This document shows positions 45,621 to 57,737 of a stretch of DNA of 64,000 bases, one piece after another (position 1 is the first letter of the stretch; the number at the start of each line of letters is the position of its first letter). The notes beneath the pieces are model-generated. The model saw only the letters and a program-made list of their open reading frames with translations, searched no databases and was not told the DNA's origin. The stretch lies in NCBI GenBank assembly GCA_028571685.1, contig CM053146.1:108909431-108973430 (forward strand), written 5' to 3'. The position numbers were made by a program, and so were the translations under genes. The DNA is from Heterohyrax brucei (taxonomy: Eukaryota > Chordata > Mammalia > Hyracoidea > Procaviidae).

Positions 45621-46996
45621 TCATTAAAAAGACAAAAAAAGAAAGAAAAGACCAAAATGGATGTGAGAAAAGACTCTGAAACTTGTTCTTGAACCTACAG
45701 TCGCTAAAGTGAGTGGAAGAAATGACAAAGTAAAAGAGCTGAACTGCAGATTTCAAAGGGCAGCTCAAGAAGACAAAGTATTATAATGAAATGTACAAAG
45801 ACATGGAGTTAGAAAACCAAAAAGGAAGAACACATTTTACGTTTCTCTAACTGAAAGAACTGAAGAAAAAAATTAATCCTCAAGTTGCAATATTAAAGGA
45901 GTCTATGGGAAAAATACTGAACAATGCAGGAAATCATCCAAAAAAGATGGAAAGAGTATATAGAGACTGTACCAAAAGGAATAGTCAACATTCAACCGTT
46001 TTAAGAGGTAGCACACAGTCAAGAAGCACTGGCAAGTAACACGGCTCCAGCAAATGACAGAGTATCACCGGGCATGTTTCAAGCAACAGATGCAGCACTG
46101 GAAGGACTCACTTGTCCATGCCGATCAACTTGGAAGACAGATTCCTGGCCAACAGACTAGAAGAGATCGATATTTGGGCCCTTTCCTAAGAAAAGGGATC
46201 CAACAGAATGTGGAAATTGTTGAACAATATATTATTCTCCCACATAAGTAAAATTTTGCTAAGGATTATTCAAAAGTGGTTGCAGCAGTATATCTGCAGG
46301 GAACTGCCAGTATAAAACCTGTGTTTTATTGACTATACAAAGACATTTGACTGTGTGGATCATCACAAATCATAGATAACCTTGGGAAGAATGGGAATTT
46401 CAGAACACTTACTTCATGGAGCTCACAAGAAATCTGTACATAAAACAAGAGAAAGTCATTTGAACAGAACAAGGGGATACTGTGTGGTTTAAAATCAGGA
46501 AAGCTGTGCATCAGAGTTGTATCCTTTCACTATACGTGTTCAATTGGTATGCTGATCGAATAACCCTAGAGGCCTGACTGTAAAAAGAACAGACCATCAG
46601 GACTGGCGGCAGACTCACTAACAACCTGTGATATGCAGATGTCACAACTTTCCTTGCTGAAAGTGAAGAGGACTTGAATCACTTACTGATGAAGATCAAA
46701 GATTACAGCTTTCTGTATAGATTGCACCTCAACAGAAAGAAAACAAAAGTTCTCAGAACGAGAACAATAAACATCACAGTAAATGGAAAAAAGTTTGAAG
46801 CTGTCAAGGATTTCGTTGTACTTGGCTCCACAATCAACACCCATGGAGCAGCAGTCAAATGGTGCATTGCGTTGGACAAATCTTCTGCAAAAGATCTCTT
46901 TAAAGTGTTAAAAAAAAAAAAAAAAGCAACAATGTCTTTGAAGACTAAGGTGCACTTGACCTGATCCAAGTCATGATGTTCTCAATAGCTTAACAT

Positions 46997-48243
46997 GAGA
47001 CCTGATCATTAAGTTTGCGAACTCATCTTAGAAAAAGTGCCACATATCTGAAGCCTGAATATCACTACAGTCACTTGTGAAGCACTACCCTTGGGAAGCT
47101 ATGCACCAATGCCAGTGCCTAGTCTACCCTTCAAAGCAATTTTGGAACCCTTTTTCTGGAATGGCCATCAGAGATGTTATCATATTACCCTTGATGTCCT
47201 GAATGTCATCTAAATGTCTTCCTTTCAATATTTCCTTTATCTTTGAGTAAAGAAAAAACCATTGCAGGCCAGATCAAGTGAGTAGGGAGTGTGTTCCAAT
47301 ACAGTAACTTGTTTGCTGGCTGAAAACTTCCTCGCAGACAGCGCTGCGTGAGGTGGTGCATTGTGATGCAAGAACCATGAGTTGTTGGTGGAAATTTCAG
47401 GTCATTTCACTCTTAACTTTTTCACACAGCCTTTTCAGCACTTCCAGACAGTAAACTTGGTTAACTATTTGTGTAGCTGGTACAAATTCATAATGAATAA
47501 TCCTACTGTTATCAAAACAAATTAGCAACATCGTTGTGACTCTAGATTTGGACTGAGAATATTTTTTGTTTCAGGGTTGTATTGGTACACCCATGTTTCA
47601 TCACCAGTGGTAACACAGCCCCAAACATCATCTTGCCCTCTCCTAAAGGCCTTGGCACTCTCCTTTGCTTTTGTTCATCAATGAGCTCCTTTGGAAGCAT
47701 TTTTGCACACAACTTTCTCATACCAAAAATTTCACTTAAGATTTTCCTGTTTGTCTGTTGAGGTTTACTTGGTTTGCTATGCTTCTCAGAATCAGCTGAG
47801 AATTTTGATGCACAATTTGATAAATTTTTGCAATGTTTTCATCAGTTCTGCTTATTACTGGCCACCCTGACCTCTCTTCATCAGTGATGTTTTCTCTCCC
47901 CTCAGAAAGACATCTAATCCATTTGTACACTGCCATTTTCATCACGGCATTGTCCCCAAAGACTTGGACTAAGATATCCCTGATTTCACTTCCACTCTTG
48001 CTAAGTTTAACAAGAAATGTAATGTTTATTCACTGCTGTAATTCAAGCTCCAACATTCTTGTGACAGCACACAAAAATACACAACAATAATAAATGCCAC
48101 TCAGCAAGACACCACCATACACTGACGTGAATACAGCTGTAAGACACGTATATACCAAGATTACGAAACCCTACCAAGTTGTTTATACAGTACTACAAAC
48201 ATAAGCATATGGTGGCAAGTCTGCAAACTTAACTATCAGCCTT
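46997..48243 (-). mobile_element. Mariner (Tc1/mariner) transposon, complete length, dead
   Basis: About 1.25 kb with inverted ends: 'ctgatcattaagtttgcg' at the left pairs with the reverse complement of 'gcaaacttaactatcagcc' at the right. The transposase is on the minus strand: helix-turn-helix part near 47736-47945, MRK.CAKM.PKEL-like linker near 47700, GD.TWVYQYNP-like first catalytic region near 47600, HH.NAPPHA-like second near 47370, and S.DLA third near 47275. Several frame breaks. It was inserted in the RTE copy, whose sequence continues on both sides. Confidence 0.92.
47736..47945 (-). pseudogene. Mariner transposase N-terminal remnant
   Basis: A 69-residue open piece with the mariner DNA-binding region: 'AVYKWIRCLSEGRENITDEE' followed by 'RSGWPVISRTDENIAKIYQI'. 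This matches the WxxxFxxGR..-DEERSGRP..TDENI pattern of mariner helix-turn-helix domains, with the usual GRP altered to GWP. It is about one fifth of a normal ~345-residue transposase; later parts lie in other frames. Confidence 0.9.
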
Positions 48244-48655
48244 CATATGTATGCAAAAGCTGGACAATAAATAAGGAAGACTGAACAACCGTTGATACCC
48301 TTCTGTTATGGTGTTGACAAAGAATATTGAACAGACCATGGACTACCAGAAGAAAAAACAAAAGTGTCTTGGAGAAGTACAAGCAGGATGATCCTTAGGA
48401 ACAAGGATGGTGAGACTTTGTCTCACATACTTTGGACATGTTATCAGGAGGGACCACTCCCTGTAGAAGGACATCATGCCTGGTAAAGGAGAAGATCAAT
48501 GACAAAAAAGAAGACCTAGATGGATTAACGCAGTGGTTGCAACAATAAGCTCAAACATAACAACAACTGTGAGGACGGCTCAGGGTCAGGCAATGTTGTC
48601 TTCTGTTGTACAGAGGGTCATTATGAGTTGGAACCAACTTGACAGCACTTAGTAA

Positions 48656-49294
48656 CACATAACATTCTATAATTGCAATTCACGTACAGTGAAATCATAT
48701 AAAATGCACAATGTATTGAATTTTTGTTGTGCTTTTTATAAAAACTAAGATTTTGTGACTTGTTTAACAATGTTATCTTCTTAAAATTTTCTTTTTGATT
48801 TCTTCAGAAGTTGATGGGAAAAGATGTGAACAGTTGGACTAATGAACTCATTTAAATTTTCTTCAGTTGCAATTAGATTTAAAGAACATTAATTAAAATA
48901 GGAAAATTGTGGAGCAGAAAACTTGTTTCAGGTCAGGGACTTCTGGTGGAAAATTTATTAATACAGCTTACAGTAAGCAAGCTAGCCTGAAGTCATTGAA
49001 ATTTTTCATCTATGCACATTCGTCTTAACCTGAATGTTTCTAAAGTTAAAAAAAAGTCTTCAAGGGTGTATTTCAGAATGAAGATTTTTAGCTACAATAA
49101 AAGCTGATTAAGGCAAGAAAGATATCCAAAAGTATTAGAATTAAAAGGACAAGGATTTCTTGTAAACCCTAACATTGATTGCTTGTTTATCATAGTAGAG
49201 ACAGGTAAAATCACCTTAAAAAGAACTCAAAACTCTCAGACAGGTATACTGAGACCTAAAGCACCAAGGTTTCAACACACGTAAAGAATGAATA
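48656..49294. other. Unique AT-rich sequence, no gene
   Basis: Nothing nameable was found between the RTE end and the AfroSINE pair. Confidence 0.4.
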
Positions 49295-49488
49295 CTCACA
49301 CCTACAAATTGGTTCTGATTCCTAGTGACCCTACAGAACAGAGCAGAATGGCCCCACAGAGTTTCCAAGGCTGTAGGCTTTACAGTAGCAAATGACCATA
49401 TCTTTCTCCCACAGAGCAGCTGCTGGTTGGAACCACTGACCTCCTGATTAGCAGCTGAGTGCTTTAACCACTGCATCATCAGAGTTCC
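49295..49488 (-). mobile_element. AfroSINE, long type
   Basis: An antisense copy: 'aaattggttctgattcctag', 'acagagcagaatggcccc', 'ccacagagcagctgctggtt' and 'ctgattagcagctgagtgct'. Confidence 0.9.
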
Positions 49489-49513
49489 TTTCATCCCTTC
49501 TGAAAACTGAAAA

Positions 49514-49672
49514 AGCAAATCCATTGCTGTCAAGTTAATTCCAACTCATAAATTCCTATAGGACAGAGTTGAACTGGCTCATAGGTTTTCCAAAGAGCAC
49601 CTGGTAGATTTAAACTGGCCAACCTTTTGGTTAGCAGCCATGGCTCTTAACCACTATGCCACCAGAGTTTTC
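49514..49672 (-). mobile_element. AfroSINE, short type
   Basis: An antisense copy in the same orientation, 25 bp from the previous one: 'ccattgctgtcaagttaat', 'tataggacagagttgaactg', 'ccttttggttagcagccatg' and head 'cactatgccaccagagtt'. Confidence 0.92.
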
Positions 49673-49674
49673 TC

Positions 49675-50365
49675 AAACTCACTATGATGGCTTAACAGAA
49701 AATAACAACTGTTGGGGAGAATACAGAGACATTTGAGTCTCAGTCATTGCTAGTGGGAATGTAAATGGTGCAGCTGCAGTTTAGTTGTTTCTCAAAAAGT
49801 TAAGCACAGGACTTTCCACATATCATATGACCCAGCTGTACCACTCCCGGGTACACATCCAAAAGACTCAGAAACAGAGACTCCAACCAATACTTGTATA
49901 TCAACATTGATAGAAGCATTCTTCACGACCAACAGAAAGTTAAAACAATCCAAGAGTTTATCAAAGGACGAATGCATGCATAAAATACGGTATGTCCATA
50001 CAATGAAAATATTATTCAGCCATAAGAGAAATGAAGTTCTGATACATGCTATAACATAGATGAACCTTGAAGACATTATGCTGAGTAAAATTATTCAGAT
50101 ACAAAAGGACGGATGTACAATAAGTCTTATATAAAATACCTAGAATAGGTTTATTAGTGGTTATCAGGCCCTGTGGGTAGAGAAGGGAAAACAAAGTTAT
50201 TGCTTAAAGGGTATTGAGTTTCTGTCTAGGGTGATGAAAAAACATGGATACAGATGACAGTGATGGTTCACACTATGTGTATGTAATTGTCACTGAATTG
50301 TACACTTAAAAATGATTAAAATGGCAAATTATCTGTTATATATATTTTACCACAACAAGATGTTT
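49675..50365 (+). mobile_element. Old L1 3' end
   Basis: Blocks 'attgctagtgggaatgtaaa', 'atcatatgacccagctgtac', 'acattatgctgagtaaaatt' and 'actgaattgtacacttaaaa' are in L1M order. It covers the ORF2 end and 3' UTR of an ancient copy. Confidence 0.85.
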
Positions 50366-50869
50366 TTAAAAACATAGACGTTAGCTTGTCAGTCAGGAAA
50401 ATCAGTTGATTAGCCATCTGTGGTGAACTGGATTGTTTCAATTGTTCAATCCCTCAGACAATAATTTTGACCAAGCTCTAAATGCAGTCTGAACTTTAAC
50501 CATAACTCTTATGAAGGAGGGTGGAGGAGGAATCAAGGAAAGAATGTTTGACTACAAGCAAGGTTATTACCAGAGTAATGGCTATAACCTATTAAGAAAC
50601 AAACGTTCAGATTCCTTATTGCTTTCATTTAATCTGATGTTTATGCTAAGTATTTTTCACTTGTGCAAGTCTTCAAGTTGGGAACAGAGTTTTAGAAATG
50701 AAGTCACAATTAATTGAAATTGTTAGAAAATATATAATCAAGGGCTTACATAATTATTTATGTCAACAATTTCCAAGAAAATTGCTAGCACATTTTGCCA
50801 ACTGTCATCTGCTTGTCCTCTTTCATATCCTGAGTTGAACTATGACAATAATATCCTGCAGGCTCCCTA
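50366..50869. other. Unique AT-rich sequence, no gene
   Basis: No repeat or exon is recognised. Confidence 0.4.
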
Positions 50870-51110
50870 ATCACAACAGGAGCTGCTGTTTGTTAAAGGC
50901 TTGCTTTGTATCTAGGACTCTGGTAGGTACTTTTCCTTTGTTGTATCTAATTTTTACAATGAAGTTGAAAGACAAATATTATTCCAGTTTCAGATGTGAG
51001 AAAACAATGTCCCTAGAATATTGAATACCTGCAGCAGTGTCACACAACCAGTAAGAGGAGCTGAAATTTGAACCCAGGTCAAGTTATAATCCTGTTTCAT
51101 GCTGAGAAAA
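50870..51110 (-). mobile_element. MIR SINE, long copy
   Basis: Antisense MIR in order: 'gtttgttaaaggcttgcttt', 'ttccagtttcagatgtgaga', 'cacacaaccagtaagaggag' and 'aatttgaacccaggtcaag'. It includes core and head-side sequence. Confidence 0.8.
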
Positions 51111-51987
51111 TATCAGTTTAAGCTGGTGTCTTAGTTTTTAAAGTAAAAAGTTTGTAGCCATTCAGCTTCTGGTGTAGAGAAAGAACCTTTTTGTAAAGTA
51201 TTTTCTGTTATCCCATCAATCCATCTACATCACCTGTCTGACCAGCCAGCCTTCGACAGACATCTATAACATAGATTCTAGAGAAAAGAGCTGCTGTAAA
51301 GTGCCAGTTTGATCTAGATTTTATGTATCTTCTTTTATCTGAACACTTTAATGCATTGTCACTCCAGTTACTTCTTATGTCTTTATCATATGTTTGTTGT
51401 GGATCTTTGGCTCAATTCAGAATAGCTTCATTTTTGAAGAAGCCTAGACTAAAGAAGAACTTCAATTTTTATCTATATCTCTAAAAAACATAGTATGGGA
51501 TATAAATACAGAATCCTCAGAAGCCCTTAAAAGAATCCCACATCTCCTGAAAGCCTCTTATTCTTAGCCCCAGACTATTCTCTCTCTCTTCCTTTCTCAC
51601 TTGTTCTCAGTTTCTCCACCCCATTAGGTTTGGGTCATGCCAACCCCAGGCAAATACAGAGGTAGCTCTACATTTCCAAGACCACTTGCTGGCATTTGAC
51701 CTACCAAGACCCACAGAGAACTTAGTGCTTTTTTCTTCATAGCAGCCTTTGAAACTTTGATCCGTTCGAATCCTTCCTTTGCTCTCTCACCTCTGACTCA
51801 TTTCCACATCACAAAGTTTCCCACCCCTCCATTCCCCCCAAAAACTTACCCAGGACACTCTTCAGAAAGGAAGGAGACACTTCTGTCTCTAGCAAGCGGT
51901 GTGGAAAAGATGAAGAAGAAAAGATAAAAAGATGAGACCTCCAGTCTCTACTCCTTCATGTTAGTAATGTTTGCCTGTAATATAATG
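51111..51987. other. Unique sequence, no gene
   Basis: No exon or named repeat was found. Pyrimidine-rich around 51570-51620. Confidence 0.4.
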
Positions 51988-52372
51988 TACACTATCTGTC
52001 TTTCAATTTGTTGTATAGTGATTTCCTTGTTGCTATGATGCTGTAAGCTAAGCCATTGGTATTTAAAATACCATCAGAGTCACCTATGAAGAACACGTTT
52101 TCAGCAGAACTGCCAGACTAAGAAACAGACTAGGAAGAAAGGCTTGGCAACCTACTTCTGAAAATTAGCAAATGAAAATTATATGAATCAGAATATTGTC
52201 TGATATGGTGCTGAAAGATAAATTCTCTAGGTGGGAAGGCACTCAACATACACCATGGCTGCAACAACGGACTCAAGAATACCAGTGATCATGAAGATGA
52301 TGTGGGACTAGGCAATGTTTCGTCCTGTCATACTTGGAATCCCTGAGTCAAGACTGACAGCTAGTGTTTAGT
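51988..52372 (+). mobile_element. Short RTE deletion derivative (5' end joined to 3' end)
   Basis: The first ~260 bp match the RTE 5' region ('ttgctatgatgctgtaagc', 'gactaggaagaaaggcttgg', 'gtgggaaggcactcaac'). The rest matches the extreme RTE 3' end ('tggctgcaacaacggactca', 'ggcaatgtttcgtcctgtc'). No endonuclease or RT sequence lies between; the join is near 52250. It resembles the non-autonomous RTE1-N type families reported for elephant. It could be one deletion or a replicating family. Confidence 0.8.
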
Positions 52373-52375
52373 TTT

Positions 52376-55221
52376 GAGTCTCCATGAGAGCCAAAACACA
52401 ACCTTGAGTATATTCTGCCTGAACTTGGAGACTATCTCAAGAATAGATTGGATACATGGAACACTAATGACCAAAGACCAGAGCAGTTGTGGGAAGACAT
52501 CAAGGAATTATACATTTAAAAAAGCAAAAAGTTATTAAAAAGAGGAGGAAAAGTCCAAAATGGATGCCAGAAAGAGATTTGAAACTTGCTCTTGAATGTC
52601 AGTTAGCTAAAGCAAATGGAAGAAATGATGAAGTAAAAGAGCTGAACAGAATGCTTCAAAGGGTATCTCGAAAAGACAAAGTAAAATATTATAATGAAAA
52701 TGTGTAAAGACTTGGAGTTAGACAACCAAAGTTGAAGAACGCATTCAGTATTTCTCAAGTTGAGAGAACTGAAGAATAAATTCAAGGCTGGAATTGCAAT
52801 ATCCAAGGATTCTACAGGCAAAATATCAAACATGCATGACTCATTAAAAGCAGACGGAAGGAATACACAGAGTCACTGTGCAGGAAAGAATTGGTCAATG
52901 TGCAGCAGTTTTAGGAAGTAGCATCTGATCAAGACCCAGTGATACTGAAGAAGAAGTACAAGTTGAACAGGAAGCACTGGCAAAAAGACAAAGTTTCAAG
53001 AATGACAATTGAGATGTTTCCACAAACAGATGCAGCACTAAAGATGCTCACTCATCTAGGCCAAGAATTTGGAAGACCACTACCTGGCCAACAGACTGGC
53101 TGTTTATTTGTGCCCATTCCAAAGAAAGGTGATGGAACAGAATGTGGAAATTATCTAACAACATCGTTAATAATCACAGGCGAGGAAAATTTTGTCAAAC
53201 ATCATTCAAAAGTGGTTATAGAGGTGCATCAATAGGGAACTTCCAGAAACTCAAACTGGATTCAGTTGTGTGAAAACAATTTGGGGGCAGAGTCTGATTC
53301 CTCCAATTCTACAAGAAGAAAGAAGAACCAAATCATCAATGCAAGGCTGACTCCCATGAGGCGGAGTCTGGACAAGCCTCCTCTCTCTACCATTTTTACT
53401 AATTCTGATGCCAATCATCCCTCCCACAGCATGTTACTTCTCTGCTGAGTTCAATAATTCATTGCAATGGCTACACAGAACTCAGAAACACATGATTTAG
53501 GGTTTATCAAGGAAGTAGCAGTTACAATTCAGCCTTAGGAACATTCACAATACAGCTCTTCCATCAGGAGAACCTTTTCCCATCCATACTCAAAGGCATC
53601 TCTGTGGCCCTAGGCCTCCTCCCAAAGGTAGTGAGCTTTCTCTTTCGCTGGGCAGGGAAGGCCACCACACCGTCTTGTGCTGCCAGGGTCTCTTCAGCCA
53701 GGTCTCTCCTGTCACCGTTCCTCACCAGCTTCAGAGCCACAGCTTGCTTGCTTTCTCTCCTTTCCTTCCTTTTTGCCTCCCTTGCCACTCCCCCTGTCAC
53801 CTTGTCTCCTGTTTCCAGGAGCTTCTCAGTGCAGGGATCCTGGGTAGAAAGGATGCTCTCTCCTGCTCCTGGCTGTTCTGCCTTGGTGAGGGTAAGATCC
53901 TCCTCTCTGCTCTGAAATCTACTCTCTTTTAAGGTAAAACTAACCAATTCCCTGGGTAGGCCACAATTACTCTATCGCATAGTCCCACCCAATCACCTGG
54001 GTGGGAGCTACAGTACCAGGACTAGAAAGGCCATGCACAACAATAATTGATCTACTGCATCTTTGAAGGAGAGGTGTCATTGCTAATGTTAGGTGGATCT
54101 TGGCTGAAAGTGGAGAATCCCAGAAAGTTATTTACCTGTGTTTTATGGACTATAAGAAAGCATTCAACTTTATGGACCATAACAAATTATGGATAGCTTT
54201 GCAAAGAATGGGAATTTCATAACACTTAGTTGTGCTCCTGAGGAACCTGTACACAGACCAAGGACAGTCATTCAAAAAGAGCAAGGGGATATTGCATGGT
54301 TTTAAAATCCAGAAAGTTGTGCGTCAGTGTGGTAGCCTGTCACCATACTTATTCAATCTGTATTATGAAAAAATAATCCAGGAAGCTCTATTATATGAAC
54401 AAGAACACAGCATCAGGACCAGGAGAATACTCACCAACAACCTGTAATGTGCAGATGACAAAACCTTGCCTGCTGAAAGTGAAGAGAACTAGATGCACTT
54501 ACTTATGAAGATCAAAGATTACAGTCTTCAGTATGGATTATGTTTCAACGCAAGGAAAACAAAAATCCTCACAACTTGACCAATAAACAACATTGTGATA
54601 AATGGAGAAAAGACTGATGTTATCAAGGAATTCATTTTACTTGGATCTACGGTCAACACCCACGGAAGCAGCAGTTAGGAAGTCAAATGAATATTGCATT
54701 GGGCAAATCTGCTGTAAAGACCTTTCAAGTGTTCGAAAGAAAAGATGTCATTTTAAGGACTAAGACACACCTGAGCCAAGCAATAGTATTTTTCAGTCAC
54801 TTCATATGTATGTAAAATTTGGACGGTGCATAAGGAAGACCAAAGAAGAACTGATGCCTTTCAATTATGGTATTGACAAAGAATATTGAGTATATTATGG
54901 AATGCCAGAAGAACAAATAAGTCTGTCTTGGGAGAAATATAGCCAGATTTCTCCTTGGGTGGTAAGGATGGTGAGAATTCATCTTAAAAACTTTGATCAT
55001 GTTATGAAAAGGGACTGGTACCTGGAGAAGGACGTCTTGTTGGTAAAGTAGAGAGTCAATGAAAACAAGCAAGAATCCTGACAAAACGAATTGACACAGT
55101 GGCTGCAACAGTGGACTCAAACATAACAAGGACCATCAGGATGGCACAGGGCCGGGCGGCGTTCACTTCTGTTGCACACAGGGTCAATACAAATCGAACT
55201 GATTCGACAGCATCTAACAAC
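52376..55221 (+). mobile_element. RTE LINE, 5'-truncated, split by an LTR
   Basis: It starts within the endonuclease-end/linker region ('catgagagccaaaacacaac'). RT sequence continues after the LTR: 'tttatggactataagaaagc' near 54142 (diverged FIDYAKAF site), then 'aacctgtaatgtgcagatga' near 54440 (YADD region). It ends 'gattcgacagcatctaac'. It directly follows the short RTE derivative. Inactive. Confidence 0.9.
53268..54060 (-). mobile_element. Solitary LTR of unassigned retroviral family
   Basis: About 790 bp of non-RTE sequence interrupts the RTE between 'aactcaaactggattcag' and 'gtgtcattgctaatgttagg'. The antisense order 'tgtgaaaacaatttgggg' to 'ttgatctactgca' gives TG...CA ends. Content is LTR-like ('gatttagggtttatcaagg', 'gagaaccttttcccatcc'; GC-rich middle). 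It differs from the MaLR LTRs here. The family and exact ends are uncertain. Confidence 0.6.
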
Positions 55222-55338
55222 TGTCCATATTAGTTTCCTATCACTCCTGTGACAAATACACAAATTTAACAGTATAATAATACCATTTTTTTTCTCTTAC
55301 ATTTCTGTTGGCCAGGCATTCAATATGGGTTTCATTAA

Positions 55339-55850
55339 CTTCTTAGTTATCTAGCTTTGCTATAACAGAACTACCACAAGTGCATGACTCTGACAAACAG
55401 AAGCTTATTGTCTCACATTCTAGGAGGTAACAAGTCCAAATTCAGGGCACCAGCTCCAGGGAAAGACTTTCTCTGTCAGCACTGGGGTAAGGTCCTCGTC
55501 ATCAATCTTCCCTTGGTCTAGGAGCTTCTCAGACTAGGAACCCTGGGTCCAAAGGTACTGTGCTCCCACTCCTTCTTGCTTAGTGGTAATGAGGTCCCTC
55601 TCGTCTCTGCTCATTTCTCTCTTTTATATCATGAAAAAAGTTGACTCAGGATAAAACCTAACCCTGTAAACTGTGTCCTCACTCGTTAACATAACTGCCT
55701 CTGATCCTGCCTAATTAACATCACAGAAGTTAGAATTTACAACACATAGGAAAACATAGCTGTATCATAAAACAGTGGACAACCGTAAAGTACTTAGAAC
55801 CATAGTCTAGCCAAGTTGACACACATTTTTGGGGAACACATTTCAATCTT
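55339..55850 (-). repeat. LTR of the MaLR-like element (left copy)
   Basis: It runs from 'ttagttatctagctttgcta' to 'ggggaacacatttcaatc'. On the element's own strand this is the 3' LTR. Confidence 0.85.
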
Positions 55851-56906
55851 CGTATTACACTCTCGTGCCCCCAAAATTCATGTTCTTTCCATATATAAAA
55901 TACATTCATCCCATAATATCATCCCAAAAGTCTTAAGTTAGCTCCAAGTCCAAATTATGCTGCAAAATTTCCACTTCATCTGCAAAACCTAGAATACAAA
56001 TTATTTGCTTCCCAAGCACAATGATGCGACAGGCATGAAGTAGACATTTCCATTACAAATGGGAGAAATTGGAGAGAAAGAAAAGATAGCAGGCATCAAA
56101 CAAGTCCAAAACTCAGCAGAAAAATTTACATTAGCTCTCAAGTCTTGAAAATAATCCTCTCTTCTCTGGGAACTATCTCAGCAATGGATCTGCCCTACAG
56201 GCTCTGGGTGTTGGCCATGCTTTCCGGATTCTGGGTGATAGCCCCTTGCTCCTGGGTTACAACTCCACCTTCCACGCCCAATGGGGTGGCAACTCTGTTT
56301 CCTTGACTTTGGGTAGCCCCATTCCACTAGTCCATCTACGTGACAGCCCCAACCCCTCAGCTTTGGGCAGCAGATCTGCTCCCCCTGCTTGACACTCATG
56401 AATGGCAAACCTAGAATCCAGAAATAAATTGGAAAGGATCTGACTCTTTGAAACCTACAAGGCTTTGGCCCACCCTTTGAAACCCTGGGGATCATGGCCC
56501 CACCCTTTGAGACCAAAGTTCTGCTTCCCACCTTCCTTGTCTCTCCATTTCTGCTTCCTGATTCCTGGGTCTCTCAGCCTGAAAAAGTTTAGCAATCTTG
56601 TTTCGTAAGTCCACTCCTACACCATCTCATCCAGGTCTCCTAATTCTGCTGCCATCATTTCTCTGACACTGCTTCTGGCCATTTGCACTGTCTCTACTGT
56701 TGCAGCTGGCCTTACTTCCTTTCTTGACCTCACTGGAATTGTCTTTGATGTACAGAATTTCATCAACAGCCTCCTTGAAGCAATCTAGACTTTTATTCTA
56801 AGGTGATGGGAAACTCTTCCAGCCTCTACCCATTATTCAGTTCCAAAACTGCTTCTACATTGTAAGTATCTTGCTATAGAAGCACCCGACTCCCATTACC
56901 AAATTC
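55851..56906 (-). other. Internal region of the MaLR-like element
   Basis: It begins with a 'ctcgtgcccccaaaattcat' block next to the LTR and has 'ttggccatgctttccggatt' and 'gacactcatgaatggcaaac' farther in. It is consistent with MaLR internal sequence. No capsid, protease or polymerase motif was seen. Confidence 0.7.
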
Positions 56907-57412
56907 TGTCTTAGTTATCTAGTGCTGCTATAACGGGAATACCACAAGTATATGGCTTTCACAAGCAAATTTATTCTCTTACAGTACAGTACAGCAAAAG
57001 TCTGAATTCAGGGCACCATACCTGGGGGAAGGCTTTCTCTCTGTATCCAGTCGGGAGGAAGGTCCTGGTCATAAATCTTGCCCCAGTCTAGGAGCTACTC
57101 AAAACAGAACCCTGGGATCCACTCCTAACTCTTCTTACTTGGTGTAATGAGGCCCCTCTCTTCTCTGCTTTCTGCTCTCTTTTATATCTCAAGAGATTGA
57201 CTCAGGATACAACCTAGTCCTGTAGATTGTGACCTGCCACATTAACATAACTGCTTCTAATCCCACCTCATTAATGTCATAGAAGTTAGGATTATACAAC
57301 ACTTAGGAAAATTGCTTCCGATCACAAAGTGAAAGACAACCACATAATATTCGGAATCATAGCCTAGTCAAGTTGACACACATTTTTGGGGGATACAACT
57401 CAATCCATGCTA
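56907..57412 (-). repeat. LTR of the MaLR-like element (right copy)
   Basis: It runs from 'tgtcttagttatctagtgc' to 'gatacaactcaatccatg'. On the element's own strand this is the 5' LTR. Confidence 0.88.
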
Positions 57413-57737
57413 CTGACCTAAAACTAAGGTGTTGGCAGGCTGCATTTCTTTCTGGAAGCTCTAAGGGAGGTCTACTTCCTTGCTGATTTGAGTTGGCAGA
57501 ATTCAGTTCCATACAGTTTTAACATTGAGAGTCCCTGTTCAAAGGACTGAGGGCTGTTCCCAGCTGCTAGAGGCCACCACATATCTTGTCTCATGGTCTC
57601 CTTCTTTCATCTTGAAAGTTAGCACTTGGTGGTTCAACTCCTTTTTACACTTGGAATCCTTTCCCCTTCTTCTGTTTTATTTCTCTAACCCAGCTGGAAA
57701 AGATCCTCTGCTTTTAAGGACCTGTATGAGCAGATGA

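Larger units (their letters stand above)
44124..48655 (+). mobile_element. RTE LINE, near full length, interrupted by AfroSINE and mariner
   Basis: The 5' UTR-like start is 'acccaggcagacaggcatgg', then 'atgagaagaaacagctgc'. The endonuclease region lies around 44900-45450, reverse transcriptase around 46320-46760 ('...NHLLMKIKDYSFLYRLHLNRKKTKVLRT...' from 46674) and the 3' end is 'accaacttgacagcactt'. The AfroSINE lies at 44543-44691, the mariner at 46997-48243, and a 12 bp tail-like insert at 45609. Many stops and shifts; inactive. Confidence 0.92.
55339..57412 (-). mobile_element. MaLR-like element with two LTRs, about 2.07 kb, broken
   Basis: Two same-orientation subtype A LTRs flank about 1.06 kb of internal sequence, the compact layout of MaLR elements, which typically lack full retroviral genes. 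No meaningful protein frame was recognised inside. The LTRs differ at many sites, so the insertion is old, but it post-dates the MLT1-type LTR it sits in. The only pair of LTRs with an internal region seen in this window. Confidence 0.8.

Noticed and set aside
53564-53947. 127-codon minus-strand open stretch rich in charged residues
   Set aside because: It lies inside an LTR-like insertion, starts at a non-ATG codon and overlaps open frames on the other strand; GC-rich composition explains it.
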